This document shows, piece by piece, positions 38,107 through 46,069 of a stretch of DNA of 64,000 nt. The stretch covers positions 1-64,000 of the IMG/VR virus record IMGVR_UViG_3300042433_000146. One strand, 5' to 3'. Source of the DNA: a virus. The position numbers were made by a program, and so were the translations under genes. The notes beneath the pieces were generated by a model, which saw only the letters and a list, made by a program, of their open reading frames with translations, did not search any database and had not been told where the DNA came from. Positions within the stretch are counted from its first letter, which is position 1. The number at the start of each line of letters is the position of its first letter.

Positions 38107-39924
38107 GTGCCGGGAAGACAGACATTCACGCTTCAGCTAATTTCGAATAGCTGGACAGCGAATACGACAGCAATTCAAGCCATCAGCACAGACATGCGCG
38201 GTGGCTTTGTTGCTATTCCGTCTTCCCTTTCCTTCACATCGGCTAGCAAGCTATCGCGGGGCGGCGGTGGTGTTTTTGACTTTGTGTCTAGTAATGGATT
38301 GCGTCCTGATGCAAATGCAATTGGTACCTACAAACTCTGGACGGGTACCGATGACACGGACGTTCCACAATTCCTTACAGTTATACCCACAACTGTCAAT
38401 TTGTTCACCACAGCACCGATTTTTACTGACACCGAATTCATATTTGTTGTGTACGGTTCGTGGGATGACAGTATTTTCACATGGAACGATGGTGATAGTG
38501 TCTGGACGGCAGGGTGGAGTGCAATTCCGTCGTCTCTTTCTTTCACAGCGACCAGTAAGCTGTCACGGGGCGGTGGCGGCGTCATTAGTATTCTCAATAG
38601 TCGTAACAGCGTTACTAACGAAGGAAACGTTTTCGGAAACTATTTCTTTGAAACCGGCACACTACAGGCATCGGGCGGCGGTGACGTTATCAATGGCACC
38701 GCTGCGATCACCGTTTCGTTGCAAGTCGGGGCGGGTGTTCTCATCAACGGGGCGGCATCTTTTTCTGCCACTGGAAATCTTACCGCAATCCTGACCAAAG
38801 AAGAAACCGGCGTACCATCTTCCGTCGCGGTAGCGGGAACTCTCACCTGTAACGCGAATGCTTCCGTGACGATTGAAACGGGAATGTATGGCGGCATCGT
38901 GACCAACAACCGGTTTGTAGAACCACAAGAAACCATTGCCGGATCGATGGTGCTCAGCGGAGTCACGGCGCGTTTCAGCGATCTATACTCCGGTTACTAC
39001 GACCGTCGCTTGGTGTGGGGGTATACGAACTACCCCGCCGCCAACTTTAGACAGCCCCGTTCTGTCTTGATGACCGGGTATGATTGGAGTTCAGTCAATC
39101 TGAACGTCTACAGTGTCATGGAAGAAGATGTTACCCCAACGTCCAGTACGTTGGGCGGCGTCACATCATGGACATCAGATTTCTATTCGGGATACACCGC
39201 AAATCAAGTCGGTACGTTAGACACCCTGACTTATGCAAGAGCTACACAAGTCGTTAGCGAAGTGCTGGCGCAAGTCAGTTCTAATGCTCGGTTATCACAG
39301 GTCGCACATGAAGTTTTGGTGTCACCGGGGAGCCGGGCGCGCCACACTCAAACGGCGGTTGAAGTTCTCCGTCAAATTAACGTTGGATGGATTCAGCAAG
39401 AAGCGGTTGAGGCCATTGGCAATCAGATCAGCGCATTGCGGTATGCGTTAATCCAACAATGCGCCGTGGAAGTCATGTACTCCATCAAGGCCAAAGTCAA
39501 TCTGACCCAAGTCGCAACCGAACTTCTGAAGGGAGCAAATCCGAATCCGCCTGTGAACGTCACTTCGGTGGCGACGGAAGTACTTCGTCAAAGAACAGAA
39601 ATCGACACAACCCCGTCTTTCGTGCAACAGGTGGCTCTTGAATCTTTGCGGAACGCTCCGAACCCGCCCGCCGTTATCAACCACATGGCGCTGGAATATG
39701 TCGTTCAGCCGTACCCGCCCGCCGTTATCAATCATGTGGCGCTGGAATGGTTCCGTAACGCAACAAGCATCCCGGCGGTCATCAATCACGTGGCGCTCGA
39801 AAAGAGCCGAACGGCGGATATTACACCGGCATTGGTTCATCACATCGCCGTCGAAATACTGGTCCGGCCAGAATTCGACCCAACGGTGTCGAGCCTTATC
39901 AACAACCCGAAGTTTTACTTCTAA
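38107..39924 (+). CDS. Repeat-rich fibre/virion protein, 605 aa
   Basis: GTG start after AGAAGGAAAC. The N-terminal third has a duplicated segment (AIPSSLSFTSASKLSRGGGG near residue 38 and AIPSSLSFTATSKLSRGGGG near 140). The C-terminal third consists of about eleven 20-30-residue repeats ending in VA.E.L, for example LSQVAHEVLVSPGSRARHTQ and AVINHMALEYVVQPYPPAV. These look like a helical solenoid or trimeric stalk. Probably a fibre shaft; function unproven. Confidence 0.78.
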   Translation: MPGRQTFTLQLISNSWTANTTAIQAISTDMRGGFVAIPSSLSFTSASKLSRGGGGVFDFVSSNGLRPDANAIGTYKLWTGTDDTDVPQFLTVIPTTVNLFTTAPIFTDTEFIFVVYGSWDDSIFTWNDGDSVWTAGWSAIPSSLSFTATSKLSRGGGGVISILNSRNSVTNEGNVFGNYFFETGTLQASGGGDVINGTAAITVSLQVGAGVLINGAASFSATGNLTAILTKEETGVPSSVAVAGTLTCNANASVTIETGMYGGIVTNNRFVEPQETIAGSMVLSGVTARFSDLYSGYYDRRLVWGYTNYPAANFRQPRSVLMTGYDWSSVNLNVYSVMEEDVTPTSSTLGGVTSWTSDFYSGYTANQVGTLDTLTYARATQVVSEVLAQVSSNARLSQVAHEVLVSPGSRARHTQTAVEVLRQINVGWIQQEAVEAIGNQISALRYALIQQCAVEVMYSIKAKVNLTQVATELLKGANPNPPVNVTSVATEVLRQRTEIDTTPSFVQQVALESLRNAPNPPAVINHMALEYVVQPYPPAVINHVALEWFRNATSIPAVINHVALEKSRTADITPALVHHIAVEILVRPEFDPTVSSLINNPKFYF

Positions 39925-39936
39925 ATACCAGTCAGC
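39922..39936 (+). promoter_or_regulatory. T4-type late promoter
   Basis: TAAATA at 39922-39927 includes the stop codon of the preceding gene and lies 9 nt before the ATG at 39937. Confidence 0.75.
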
Positions 39937-40914
39937 ATGGCGAACCCAAATACTTCAACATTCCCGTATGCGATCCCCACGGATTCTATCCTCATGGTCG
40001 CATCGGACAATGCGCAATCCCCACTCACGGCGGATATCGACGACACCCAAACTTCGATCCCTGTCAGCGACGGTTCGGTGTTTGAAACGCCGTGTCTCAT
40101 TGGCATCGACGACGAAATCATTTCCGTAGCCGGTCGGAGCGGGAACAATCTCACTCCATGCATTCGCGGTGTTAGCGGCACCACGGCGGTAGCCCACACC
40201 GACAATACCCCGGTATTGGGTTATGTCTTTGCATACCACCACAACCAAGTCGCGGCGGAAATTCAATCGTTGAGCGGATTCACTTTTCAGAACGCCATGC
40301 GCGGGTTGGATCGGCTGGAAAACCTTCTCTCCTACAGCGAAGAATTAGAAAATGTGGCGTGGAACAAATACACCGGGACTACGGTACCGGCCACAAATAT
40401 CGCGGCACCGAACGGGACCAATACCGGGCGGCGGCTCTTGGAAGGAAGTGGTTCGGGTCGTCATGGTGTGGGAGCCAGCTATAGTACTCTGACCGATGGC
40501 ACGGCTATCGTCATCAGCGTCTATGCCAAGAAACAATCTTTGGATTGGATTTGTATCGGCCAAAACATCAACGGAGAAACCGGTCGCCGGGCATGGTTCA
40601 ACATCAACACCGGAACGATTGGCACCGTAGGAGCCAGCGCTAAGGCCACCATCGTCGATGTTGGCAACGGATGGTACCGCTGTTTGGTCGAAACAACCCA
40701 AACTACGAACGTCACCAAAACATTCGATATCGTCATGACAACGGGCGATAGCACGGTGACGTATAACGGGACTTCCACAAATGCCACCTACTTTTGGGGA
40801 GCACAAGTTCGGCAAGGAACCATGAACGAAAAACAGCAGTACGTTGTCACCACCGGAACCACGGTTTCCGTACAACAGGGCGGCATCGTCCTAGATGAAG
40901 GGGATTTGAGCTAA
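39937..40914 (+). CDS. Fibre protein with carbohydrate-binding-like domain, 325 aa
   Basis: The N-terminus ANPNTSTFPYAIPTDSILMV, then CLIGIDDEIISV, IRGVSGTTAVAHTDNTPV, HHNQVAAEIQ is the same attachment module as in the protein at 29185. From about residue 130 a beta-sandwich resembling a carbohydrate-binding module follows (ENLLSYSEELENVAWNKYTG, then VISVYAKKQSLDWICIGQNI, WYRCLVETTQTT, TYFWGAQVRQG). One-base overlap with the next gene. Confidence 0.82.
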   Translation: MANPNTSTFPYAIPTDSILMVASDNAQSPLTADIDDTQTSIPVSDGSVFETPCLIGIDDEIISVAGRSGNNLTPCIRGVSGTTAVAHTDNTPVLGYVFAYHHNQVAAEIQSLSGFTFQNAMRGLDRLENLLSYSEELENVAWNKYTGTTVPATNIAAPNGTNTGRRLLEGSGSGRHGVGASYSTLTDGTAIVISVYAKKQSLDWICIGQNINGETGRRAWFNINTGTIGTVGASAKATIVDVGNGWYRCLVETTQTTNVTKTFDIVMTTGDSTVTYNGTSTNATYFWGAQVRQGTMNEKQQYVVTTGTTVSVQQGGIVLDEGDLS

Positions 40915-42560
40915 TGGGCGTACCTATTCAACGGCGGGGCGGCACTACGTCCCAACATTCGAGCTTCACCGGCAAACCGCGTGAAGTGACCATCGACACG
41001 ACCAAATGGACTGTAGTCGTACATGACGGGTCCACGCTTGGCGGTTATCCGTTAGCAAAGGAAATCCACGTCCACGGAAATGCAACGACCAGTGTGGCTG
41101 GATTCATGTCAGCGACGGACAAAACAAAACTAGACAACCTTCCAAGCTCTGTCGTCTATCAGCAAGTCCAAACCAACAACACACCGGGGCCAACGCGGTC
41201 GGCACTCAACTTCACGGCGTCTTTCGCAGTAACCGATGACAACGCCGGAAACAAAACCACCATCGATCTGAGCGATCTTGGCATTGTCCCGGCACAGTAT
41301 ACGAAGGTCACGGTGAGTGCGCAAGGCCGGGTGACCGCTGCAACTGTTCTTTCAGCGGCGGACATTCCAAGTTTGACATCGGCCAAGATCACCGATTTCA
41401 ATGCGACAGTCCAGACCAACCGGTTAGACCAACTGACCGGTCCTACTGGTTCGGTCAATCTCAACTCACAGAAGATCATCAACCTGTTGGACCCGACAAA
41501 TCCACAGGACGCGGCGACAAAAGCATATGTCGATTCCGCGCGCGTCGGTTTGGAGTTCAAAGAGTCTGTCCGGGCAGCGACGACGGCGAACATCAACTTG
41601 ACTTTGCCGGGCACCACTATCGACGGTGTAACGCTGGTCAACGGGGATCGGGTCTTGCTCAAGGATCAGACCACGACATCACAAAATGGCATCTATGTGT
41701 TTGCGGGACCGTCAACACCCCTCAGCCGGGCGGCGGACTCGAATACAAACGATGAAATGTTGCCGGGCACATTCGTGTTGGTCACTGAAGGCTCTACCAA
41801 CGGCGACACGGCATGGGTTCTTGCTACGGATGCTCCGATCACTTTGAACACTACCGGATTGGATTGGGTACAGTTCTCCGGGGCGAACAACGTGGCGGCG
41901 GGCGATGGTCTATCCAAAGTCGGCAATACTTTGAGCGTGCGCACATCGAACGCAAGCCGTATCGTTGTGGGTGGAACGGGTGTGGATTTGGCGACCACGG
42001 GTGTCGGGGCGGGCACATACAACACGCTGACAGTTGATGTCTACGGGCGAATCACCGCCGCGACAAACACGGCCTTCCAAGCACAGAACACTCTACTGAC
42101 CAATTTGGTTGGTTTGGGATCTTCTATCGGCATTGTGGCGAAAACTGCTACCAGCACGGTGGCGACGCGCACCTTGACCGCTGGTACCGGTATCAGCATC
42201 ACCAACGGCGATGGCGTCAGTGGCGATCCTACCATTGCACAGGCGGCGGATACAGTCGTTCAGCGCTTGCGTCTATCGAAAGGCGGCACACTGGTCGGAA
42301 CCCGGCGGGAACTCAACTTCATCGACGGATCTGGTATCAGTATTGATGTGGTGGATGACACTCCAACGAACCGGACCAACGTGACGATCAATCAGACAGG
42401 CGGCGTCTCTTCGAGCGCACAGTTCGTCTGTCTGGCAAACGACGGAACCCTTTCCAATGAGCGTGTCTTGACCGCTGGCACCGGCATCAACATCACCGAT
42501 GGCGGTGCGGGCAATAACGTGACGGTCGCAATTGTTCAAGACCTTGGCGCGGTGCCATAA
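40914..42560 (+). CDS. Tail fibre protein, 548 aa
   Basis: N-terminal VTIDTTKWTVVVHDGSTLGG is the start typical of many phage fibre/adhesin proteins (hyaluronan-lyase/Mtd-N-like VHDG.t.GG). KIINLLDPTNPQDAATKAYV is a classical fibre linker motif, and ANINLTLPGTTIDGVTLVNG, then DRVLLKDQTTTSQNGIYVFA is the fibre repeat (G..vl.gDrvLvkdQt....NGiyv). Repeats of AGTGISITNGDG/AGTGINITDGGA follow. Likely receptor-binding fibre. Confidence 0.88.
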   Translation: MGVPIQRRGGTTSQHSSFTGKPREVTIDTTKWTVVVHDGSTLGGYPLAKEIHVHGNATTSVAGFMSATDKTKLDNLPSSVVYQQVQTNNTPGPTRSALNFTASFAVTDDNAGNKTTIDLSDLGIVPAQYTKVTVSAQGRVTAATVLSAADIPSLTSAKITDFNATVQTNRLDQLTGPTGSVNLNSQKIINLLDPTNPQDAATKAYVDSARVGLEFKESVRAATTANINLTLPGTTIDGVTLVNGDRVLLKDQTTTSQNGIYVFAGPSTPLSRAADSNTNDEMLPGTFVLVTEGSTNGDTAWVLATDAPITLNTTGLDWVQFSGANNVAAGDGLSKVGNTLSVRTSNASRIVVGGTGVDLATTGVGAGTYNTLTVDVYGRITAATNTAFQAQNTLLTNLVGLGSSIGIVAKTATSTVATRTLTAGTGISITNGDGVSGDPTIAQAADTVVQRLRLSKGGTLVGTRRELNFIDGSGISIDVVDDTPTNRTNVTINQTGGVSSSAQFVCLANDGTLSNERVLTAGTGINITDGGAGNNVTVAIVQDLGAVP

Positions 42561-42573
42561 ACCGCACACGTCC

Positions 42574-42584
42574 TAAATGTCTTT
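42574..42584 (+). promoter_or_regulatory. Late promoter variant TAAATG, leaderless
   Basis: TAAATG at 42574-42579 is 5 nt before the GTG at 42585. Confidence 0.6.
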
Positions 42585-43055
42585 GTGCAACTAGGACAGC
42601 AATTCGTTCTGCTCTACAAAGAGTCTAAGGGACCTTCACGGGCTTTCGCATGTGAAATCATTCACATAGAAGAGAAAGACGTGAAGGTCGCTGTGTTTCA
42701 TCCCGGCGAAGACTTCCGTATCATCAACGCGACGATGGAAGGAAAATTTTTGATCGGTCCACGCGACACGTACATGGAACTCAAAGATCCGAACGTCAAA
42801 GAGAAAGTGACCATCGCCAGATTCCGGGATACTGTACTTGCCCGGCTAACAGAGGCCGAACGGCGCGCCTATGAGAATCCGGCGGGCGACAAGAAAAAGA
42901 AACCGAAGTCCACAGCGGTTCTTCCCGTACAGGAATCTATACCGGAGCCGCCCAAGGTGACCAAGAAAGCAAAGGAACCCGCGCCAGCTAAAAAAGCCCC
43001 GGCGAAAAAAGCCACTAAGAAAGCGGCCAAGAAAAGTCCGAAGAAAAAAGCCTAG
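42585..43055 (+). CDS. Protein with histone H1-like basic tail, 156 aa
   Basis: GTG start. The first 100 residues form a beta-rich domain (QFVLLYKESKGPSRAFACEI, VKVAVFHPGEDFRIINATME). The last 50 are Lys/Ala/Pro-rich, such as AKKAPAKKATKKAAKKSPKK, like histone H1 or bacterial Hc1 tails. I infer DNA or RNA binding, or condensation, possibly in the virion. Ends with a 4-bp convergent overlap. Confidence 0.78.
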   Translation: MQLGQQFVLLYKESKGPSRAFACEIIHIEEKDVKVAVFHPGEDFRIINATMEGKFLIGPRDTYMELKDPNVKEKVTIARFRDTVLARLTEAERRAYENPAGDKKKKPKSTAVLPVQESIPEPPKVTKKAKEPAPAKKAPAKKATKKAAKKSPKKKA

Positions 43056-43234
43056 TCGTCTTCTGTGTTTTCGTGGTTATATCCACAGCGCGGGCACTTG
43101 GATGGATAAGCGGGAATACCGCGCAATCGCGCCACAAGATTCACGATACCGTTCACCAGCATTCCCAAGAGGATGAAGCATCCGATGAACACCCAAAAAC
43201 CACTGGTAGCGAATTTCAGAAGGTCAAGAAGCAT
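43052..43234 (-). CDS. Small membrane protein with zinc knuckle, 60 aa
   Basis: One long hydrophobic segment (FWVFIGCFILLGMLVNGIVN), then CPRCGYNHENTEDD at the C-terminus. Preceded by a late-type TATAAAAA box 5 nt from the ATG. Function unknown. Confidence 0.72.
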   Translation of the reverse strand: MLLDLLKFATSGFWVFIGCFILLGMLVNGIVNLVARLRGIPAYPSKCPRCGYNHENTEDD

Positions 43235-43247
43235 ACTACTTTTTATA
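43235..43247 (-). promoter_or_regulatory. Late promoter variant TATAAAAA
   Basis: On the minus strand TATAAAAA lies 5 nt before the ATG of the 60-residue membrane protein. Confidence 0.5.
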
Positions 43248-43574
43248 CCACTTCTGTTCGTCTAGCTTGATTCCCTTTGACAGACAGGCGTCATGAAACT
43301 TCTGATAGAACTCTTGCGCATAGGTTTGGCTGTCCATGTTGATCGGCCAGTGCCACGGCGCTCCTAACAAGTCTTCGACGATGCTGTCGATCAAGATGTC
43401 CCGGTCGATGGTATCGCACACATCATCCGGCGAATCCCGCTTGGTGACCGGATGCCGGTCGGAGTACAGCTTGATCTGTTCGTTGGTGAGAATGATGCCA
43501 AAATGACGTTGCATCGTTTCCCGAACGTTGGTGTAGACCGGCGGCGCGGCTTTCTTCGTTGCGGCTTTTGCCAT
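43236..43574 (-). CDS. Hypothetical protein, 112 aa
   Basis: Basic N-terminus MAKAATKKAAPPVYTNVRET, then a helical domain with HWPINMDSQTYAQEFYQKFH. Leaderless: 6 nt from the TACTCT -10 of the shared divergent promoter. Function unknown. Confidence 0.75.
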   Translation of the reverse strand: MAKAATKKAAPPVYTNVRETMQRHFGIILTNEQIKLYSDRHPVTKRDSPDDVCDTIDRDILIDSIVEDLLGAPWHWPINMDSQTYAQEFYQKFHDACLSKGIKLDEQKWYKK

Positions 43575-43580
43575 GAAAAA

Positions 43581-43623
43581 AGAGTATCACATATTGACTT
43601 GTATGTCAAATGTGTGGTATACT
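43581..43623. promoter_or_regulatory. Bidirectional promoter sharing one palindrome
   Basis: TTGACTTGTATGTCAA carries a -35 box on each strand. Plus strand: TTGACT, 18-nt spacer, TATACT, 6 nt, ATG at 43630. Minus strand: TTGACA, 17-nt spacer, TACTCT, 6 nt, ATG at 43574. Both transcripts should be leaderless. Confidence 0.85.
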
Positions 43624-43629
43624 CTTCTC

Positions 43630-44148
43630 ATGAACGAAGAAAAACTTCTCAGGCTTCCCGTCCCGCTGGCGACAAAGATGCTTGAATATGGGTGGATCGT
43701 CACAGGCGTGCCATCCATCGGAATTGCCTACACGGTCGGTCTGATGGAGAAGTTCAACCATCCTGAAATCGCCATCCACGGACTTCCGGTTCAAACATCT
43801 TACGGCTTCCTCCAATCGATTGTGAAGATGATCCGTGACGGCAAACGGTTCGAACCCGGCCAGAACTACGATGAAATCGCGGCCAACTTCCCCACACAGT
43901 TCGTCGTTGTGGACCGGGAGAATGCGTCGTGGGTCGGTATGGTCTACAACTACAACGGCCCGATGTTCAACGCACTTCAGATGATCTGGACGGACACGAA
44001 AGGAAAGTTTCCGTGGGAACCCGACTTCGAAGAGCGGTTCCGCGACAAACAACATGTCCTCAATGTCCCGGTGCCATACCCCGAATCCGGCGATAGCTGT
44101 TGTGACGCAAATTGTGCGTGCAATTCGAAAAACAATCCGGTCCACTGA
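43630..44148 (+). CDS. DUF4262 family protein, 172 aa
   Basis: IGIAYTVGLMEKFNHPEIAI, then HGLPVQTSYGFLQSIVKMIR and GKRFEPGQNYDEI match the DUF4262 pattern (yTiGl....HpElii.Glp....a...ln.....v..G..f.pG). Such proteins are found in many bacteria and phages; function unknown. The C-terminus is Cys-rich (CCDANCACNSK). Followed by the terminator at 44205-44236. Confidence 0.82.
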   Translation: MNEEKLLRLPVPLATKMLEYGWIVTGVPSIGIAYTVGLMEKFNHPEIAIHGLPVQTSYGFLQSIVKMIRDGKRFEPGQNYDEIAANFPTQFVVVDRENASWVGMVYNYNGPMFNALQMIWTDTKGKFPWEPDFEERFRDKQHVLNVPVPYPESGDSCCDANCACNSKNNPVH

Positions 44149-44204
44149 TGTATAATGATGGGTGAGCGTGTGCTGTGAGAGGTTCGCGCTTTCTCTTGCT
44201 TGAC

Positions 44205-44236
44205 GGCGGGCCAGTGTATCGGCCCGCCATTTTTAT
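44205..44236. terminator. Rho-independent terminator, probably bidirectional
   Basis: GGCGGGCC and GGCCCGCC pair around AGTGTATC, followed by ATTTTTATTT on the plus strand. The converging minus-strand gene stops at its edge. Confidence 0.87.
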
Positions 44237-44991
44237 TTGGTCACCGTGACGGAAGGCGTCGCCGCCCGGTTGATATTGAACCAAATCAAAGTGCCGTTCG
44301 CGGCATAGCCGATCACCCGGTCGTACCACTTCGGCTTCGTGAGCCTGTCGATGTTGGATGTTATGTTGCTGGTGTTCTGGACAATGATGGGGAACTGTGT
44401 AGCGAAGGCGTCCGTGCTCTTCCTGACATCGGAAGCAACCAAAGGAATGGTCGTCGAAATCCCTTGCATGGTGGCCGATGTATCCCGGCTGGCGGCACGG
44501 AAGGAAACCATTGAATCGGTCACAAGGTTCTGCCAACAGAAATCATTCTCCGCACAGTTCGTGAATGGCTTCAGTGAAGTGTCCAGACGATCCGGTATCG
44601 CCGCATAGGTCTTCGTCAGATCATTCACCCCGCCCGCTACGTTGGTCAGGTTTCGGTCAGCGGATGCCACCAACTGATCGACCCGCTTCAAGGTTTCCCC
44701 TTCCAGTGCGACTAGATGACGATCCGTGGTCTTTTCCAGACTGCTGATGCGACGATCCGTGGTGGTTCGGATCTCTGTTAACTGTTGCTCCGTGGTCGCT
44801 CTCCAATCGGTCAACTGGCGATTCGCGGTTGTTTCTAAGGAAGACACCCGCGTGTCAATTAGCGCACGGGTTGCGGTCATTTCTGTTTTGATGATGTCGG
44901 GAACAATCCACAGAAGGCGGGCAACAAAGAGCAAACAGAGAACAGAAGCGAAGTAGAAGGACGCTTTCGCAACGGCTAAAATCTTATCCAT
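44233..44991 (-). CDS. Membrane-anchored coiled-coil protein, 252 aa
   Basis: N-terminal membrane segment (FYFASVLCLLFVARLLWIVP, residues 11-31), then a long Thr-rich coiled coil with 11-residue-type repeats: SSLETTANRQLTDWRATTEQ, QLTEIRTTTDRRISSLEKTT, DRHLVALE. Two Cys in a middle loop (NCAENDFCWQN). Resembles phage tail or bacterial membrane coiled-coil proteins. A TAAGTA late-type box lies 6 nt before the ATG. Role unknown; could be a lysis or tail accessory protein. Confidence 0.75.
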   Translation of the reverse strand: MDKILAVAKASFYFASVLCLLFVARLLWIVPDIIKTEMTATRALIDTRVSSLETTANRQLTDWRATTEQQLTEIRTTTDRRISSLEKTTDRHLVALEGETLKRVDQLVASADRNLTNVAGGVNDLTKTYAAIPDRLDTSLKPFTNCAENDFCWQNLVTDSMVSFRAASRDTSATMQGISTTIPLVASDVRKSTDAFATQFPIIVQNTSNITSNIDRLTKPKWYDRVIGYAANGTLIWFNINRAATPSVTVTK

Positions 44992-45003
44992 AAAAGCTAC
45001 TTA
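44992..45003 (-). promoter_or_regulatory. Late promoter variant TAAGTA, leaderless
   Basis: TAAGTA on the minus strand (44998-45003), 6 nt before the ATG at 44991. Confidence 0.55.
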
Positions 45004-45028
45004 GCGGCCTTACTGGATAACTAATTGG

Positions 45029-45316
45029 CTATTCTGCGGCGACGACTTCACTCAAAATATCCCCGGTGGCGATCAAGTTTCCAGTCGCATCGATCTTCAT
45101 CAGATGCGGAACTTTGCGGATCGAAAACCGGCGGACCAAATCCGAAGAAGAGTTGACATCCACAAATAGCGCTGTGATTTTGGTCGGGTCTAATCCACCT
45201 ACTCGTTTCACCATGCGTGCGCTTAGCACACTGCCGGGCATCACAAATACAAGGAGAATGGGGAGTTTCGATGCTTTGATAGCGGCATCAATGGTGTTGG
45301 CGTCAACGGTGGTCAC
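45029..45316 (-). CDS. Thioredoxin-fold protein lacking the CxxC motif, 95 aa
   Basis: GTG start. The fold is recognisable from LPILLVFVMPGSVLSARMVK in the position of the W-C-x-x-C loop, ITALFVDVNSSSDLVRRFSI and RKVPHLMKIDATGNLI with the cis-Pro. The redox Cys pair is replaced by PGSV, and the protein has no Cys, so it cannot act as a normal thioredoxin. T4-like phages carry thioredoxin/glutaredoxin genes; this one may be structural or a binding partner. Confidence 0.78.
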   Translation of the reverse strand: MTTVDANTIDAAIKASKLPILLVFVMPGSVLSARMVKRVGGLDPTKITALFVDVNSSSDLVRRFSIRKVPHLMKIDATGNLIATGDILSEVVAAE

Positions 45317-45327
45317 ACACCTATTTA
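45317..45327 (-). promoter_or_regulatory. T4-type late promoter, leaderless
   Basis: TAAATA on the minus strand (45322-45327), 5 nt before the GTG at 45316. Confidence 0.7.
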
Positions 45328-45330
45328 GGG

Positions 45331-45609
45331 CTAGACCAGTGCGTCAGCTTGTTCCATCGTAGGGTTGATGTAGCAGGATTGGCCGGTGGCCGCTTCCTGT
45401 TGCTCACGGAAGATCGAAACGATGGCCCACGGAACGATTCCTTCTTTCCGGCAATTCCATCCGTGATCCCACGCCTCTTTGTAGTACCCATCCCGATGCG
45501 GATTGTCAGTGATGGGTTGATTATCGCGATGGGCGGCGAATCCTTTTTTGGTGGCCCAATTTTCCCCGCTTCGAATGTAAGCGGCTTCAGCGGCATACGC
45601 TTGGCACAT
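45331..45609 (-). CDS. Hypothetical protein, 92 aa
   Basis: MCQAYAAEAAYIRSGENWAT, then YYKEAWDHGWNCRKEGIVPW. A helical start and an aromatic-rich centre; no family recognised. Follows the phosphatase gene by 4 nt. Confidence 0.68.
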   Translation of the reverse strand: MCQAYAAEAAYIRSGENWATKKGFAAHRDNQPITDNPHRDGYYKEAWDHGWNCRKEGIVPWAIVSIFREQQEAATGQSCYINPTMEQADALV

Positions 45610-45613
45610 GGAG

Positions 45614-46069
45614 TTATGGTATCACGATGAGTGGTTCTGGCGTTTCTGAGAGGCGCAACCCGGTCGCACAATACGATTTGCCGGAACGATAGATCGCTCC
45701 CGCCGGACTGATTTTCGAACGCCGGGTTGCAATGTAGTTCAGCGCGGCATCGAAGTTCTGAAAATGCCCGGCCTTCACCAGATAGCATGCTGTAATCATC
45801 GGCGACCGGCTGATCCCGGCGGCACAGTGGATCAACACGCGCTGTCCCGCACGGATTCCGTCATGGATCAAGGACACGGCCCGGTGGATGATTTTGTTGT
45901 CAACGGCCAAACCATCGTGGAAACCGACTTGCCAACTATCTGCACATTTGTGCTTCAGTTCGTATTCGTTGCATACGGCAATCGCGCGGTCGATGCGTTC
46001 TCCCAACTGTGGGTCGGTGGCATCAGCAAGATCGCCCAAAAACAACTTATCGAAAATGATAGAATCCAT
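45614..46069 (-). CDS. Dual-specificity protein phosphatase, 151 aa
   Basis: The signature VLIHCAAGISRSPMITACYL contains the catalytic Cys82 and Arg88 of the HCx5R loop; the likely general acid Asp lies in HDGLA near residue 52. LFLGDLADATD at the N-terminus is typical of DSP domains. It may dephosphorylate host Ser/Thr/Tyr phosphoproteins. Placed directly downstream of the baseplate hub gene with a one-base overlap. Confidence 0.92.
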   Translation of the reverse strand: MDSIIFDKLFLGDLADATDPQLGERIDRAIAVCNEYELKHKCADSWQVGFHDGLAVDNKIIHRAVSLIHDGIRAGQRVLIHCAAGISRSPMITACYLVKAGHFQNFDAALNYIATRRSKISPAGAIYRSGKSYCATGLRLSETPEPLIVIP

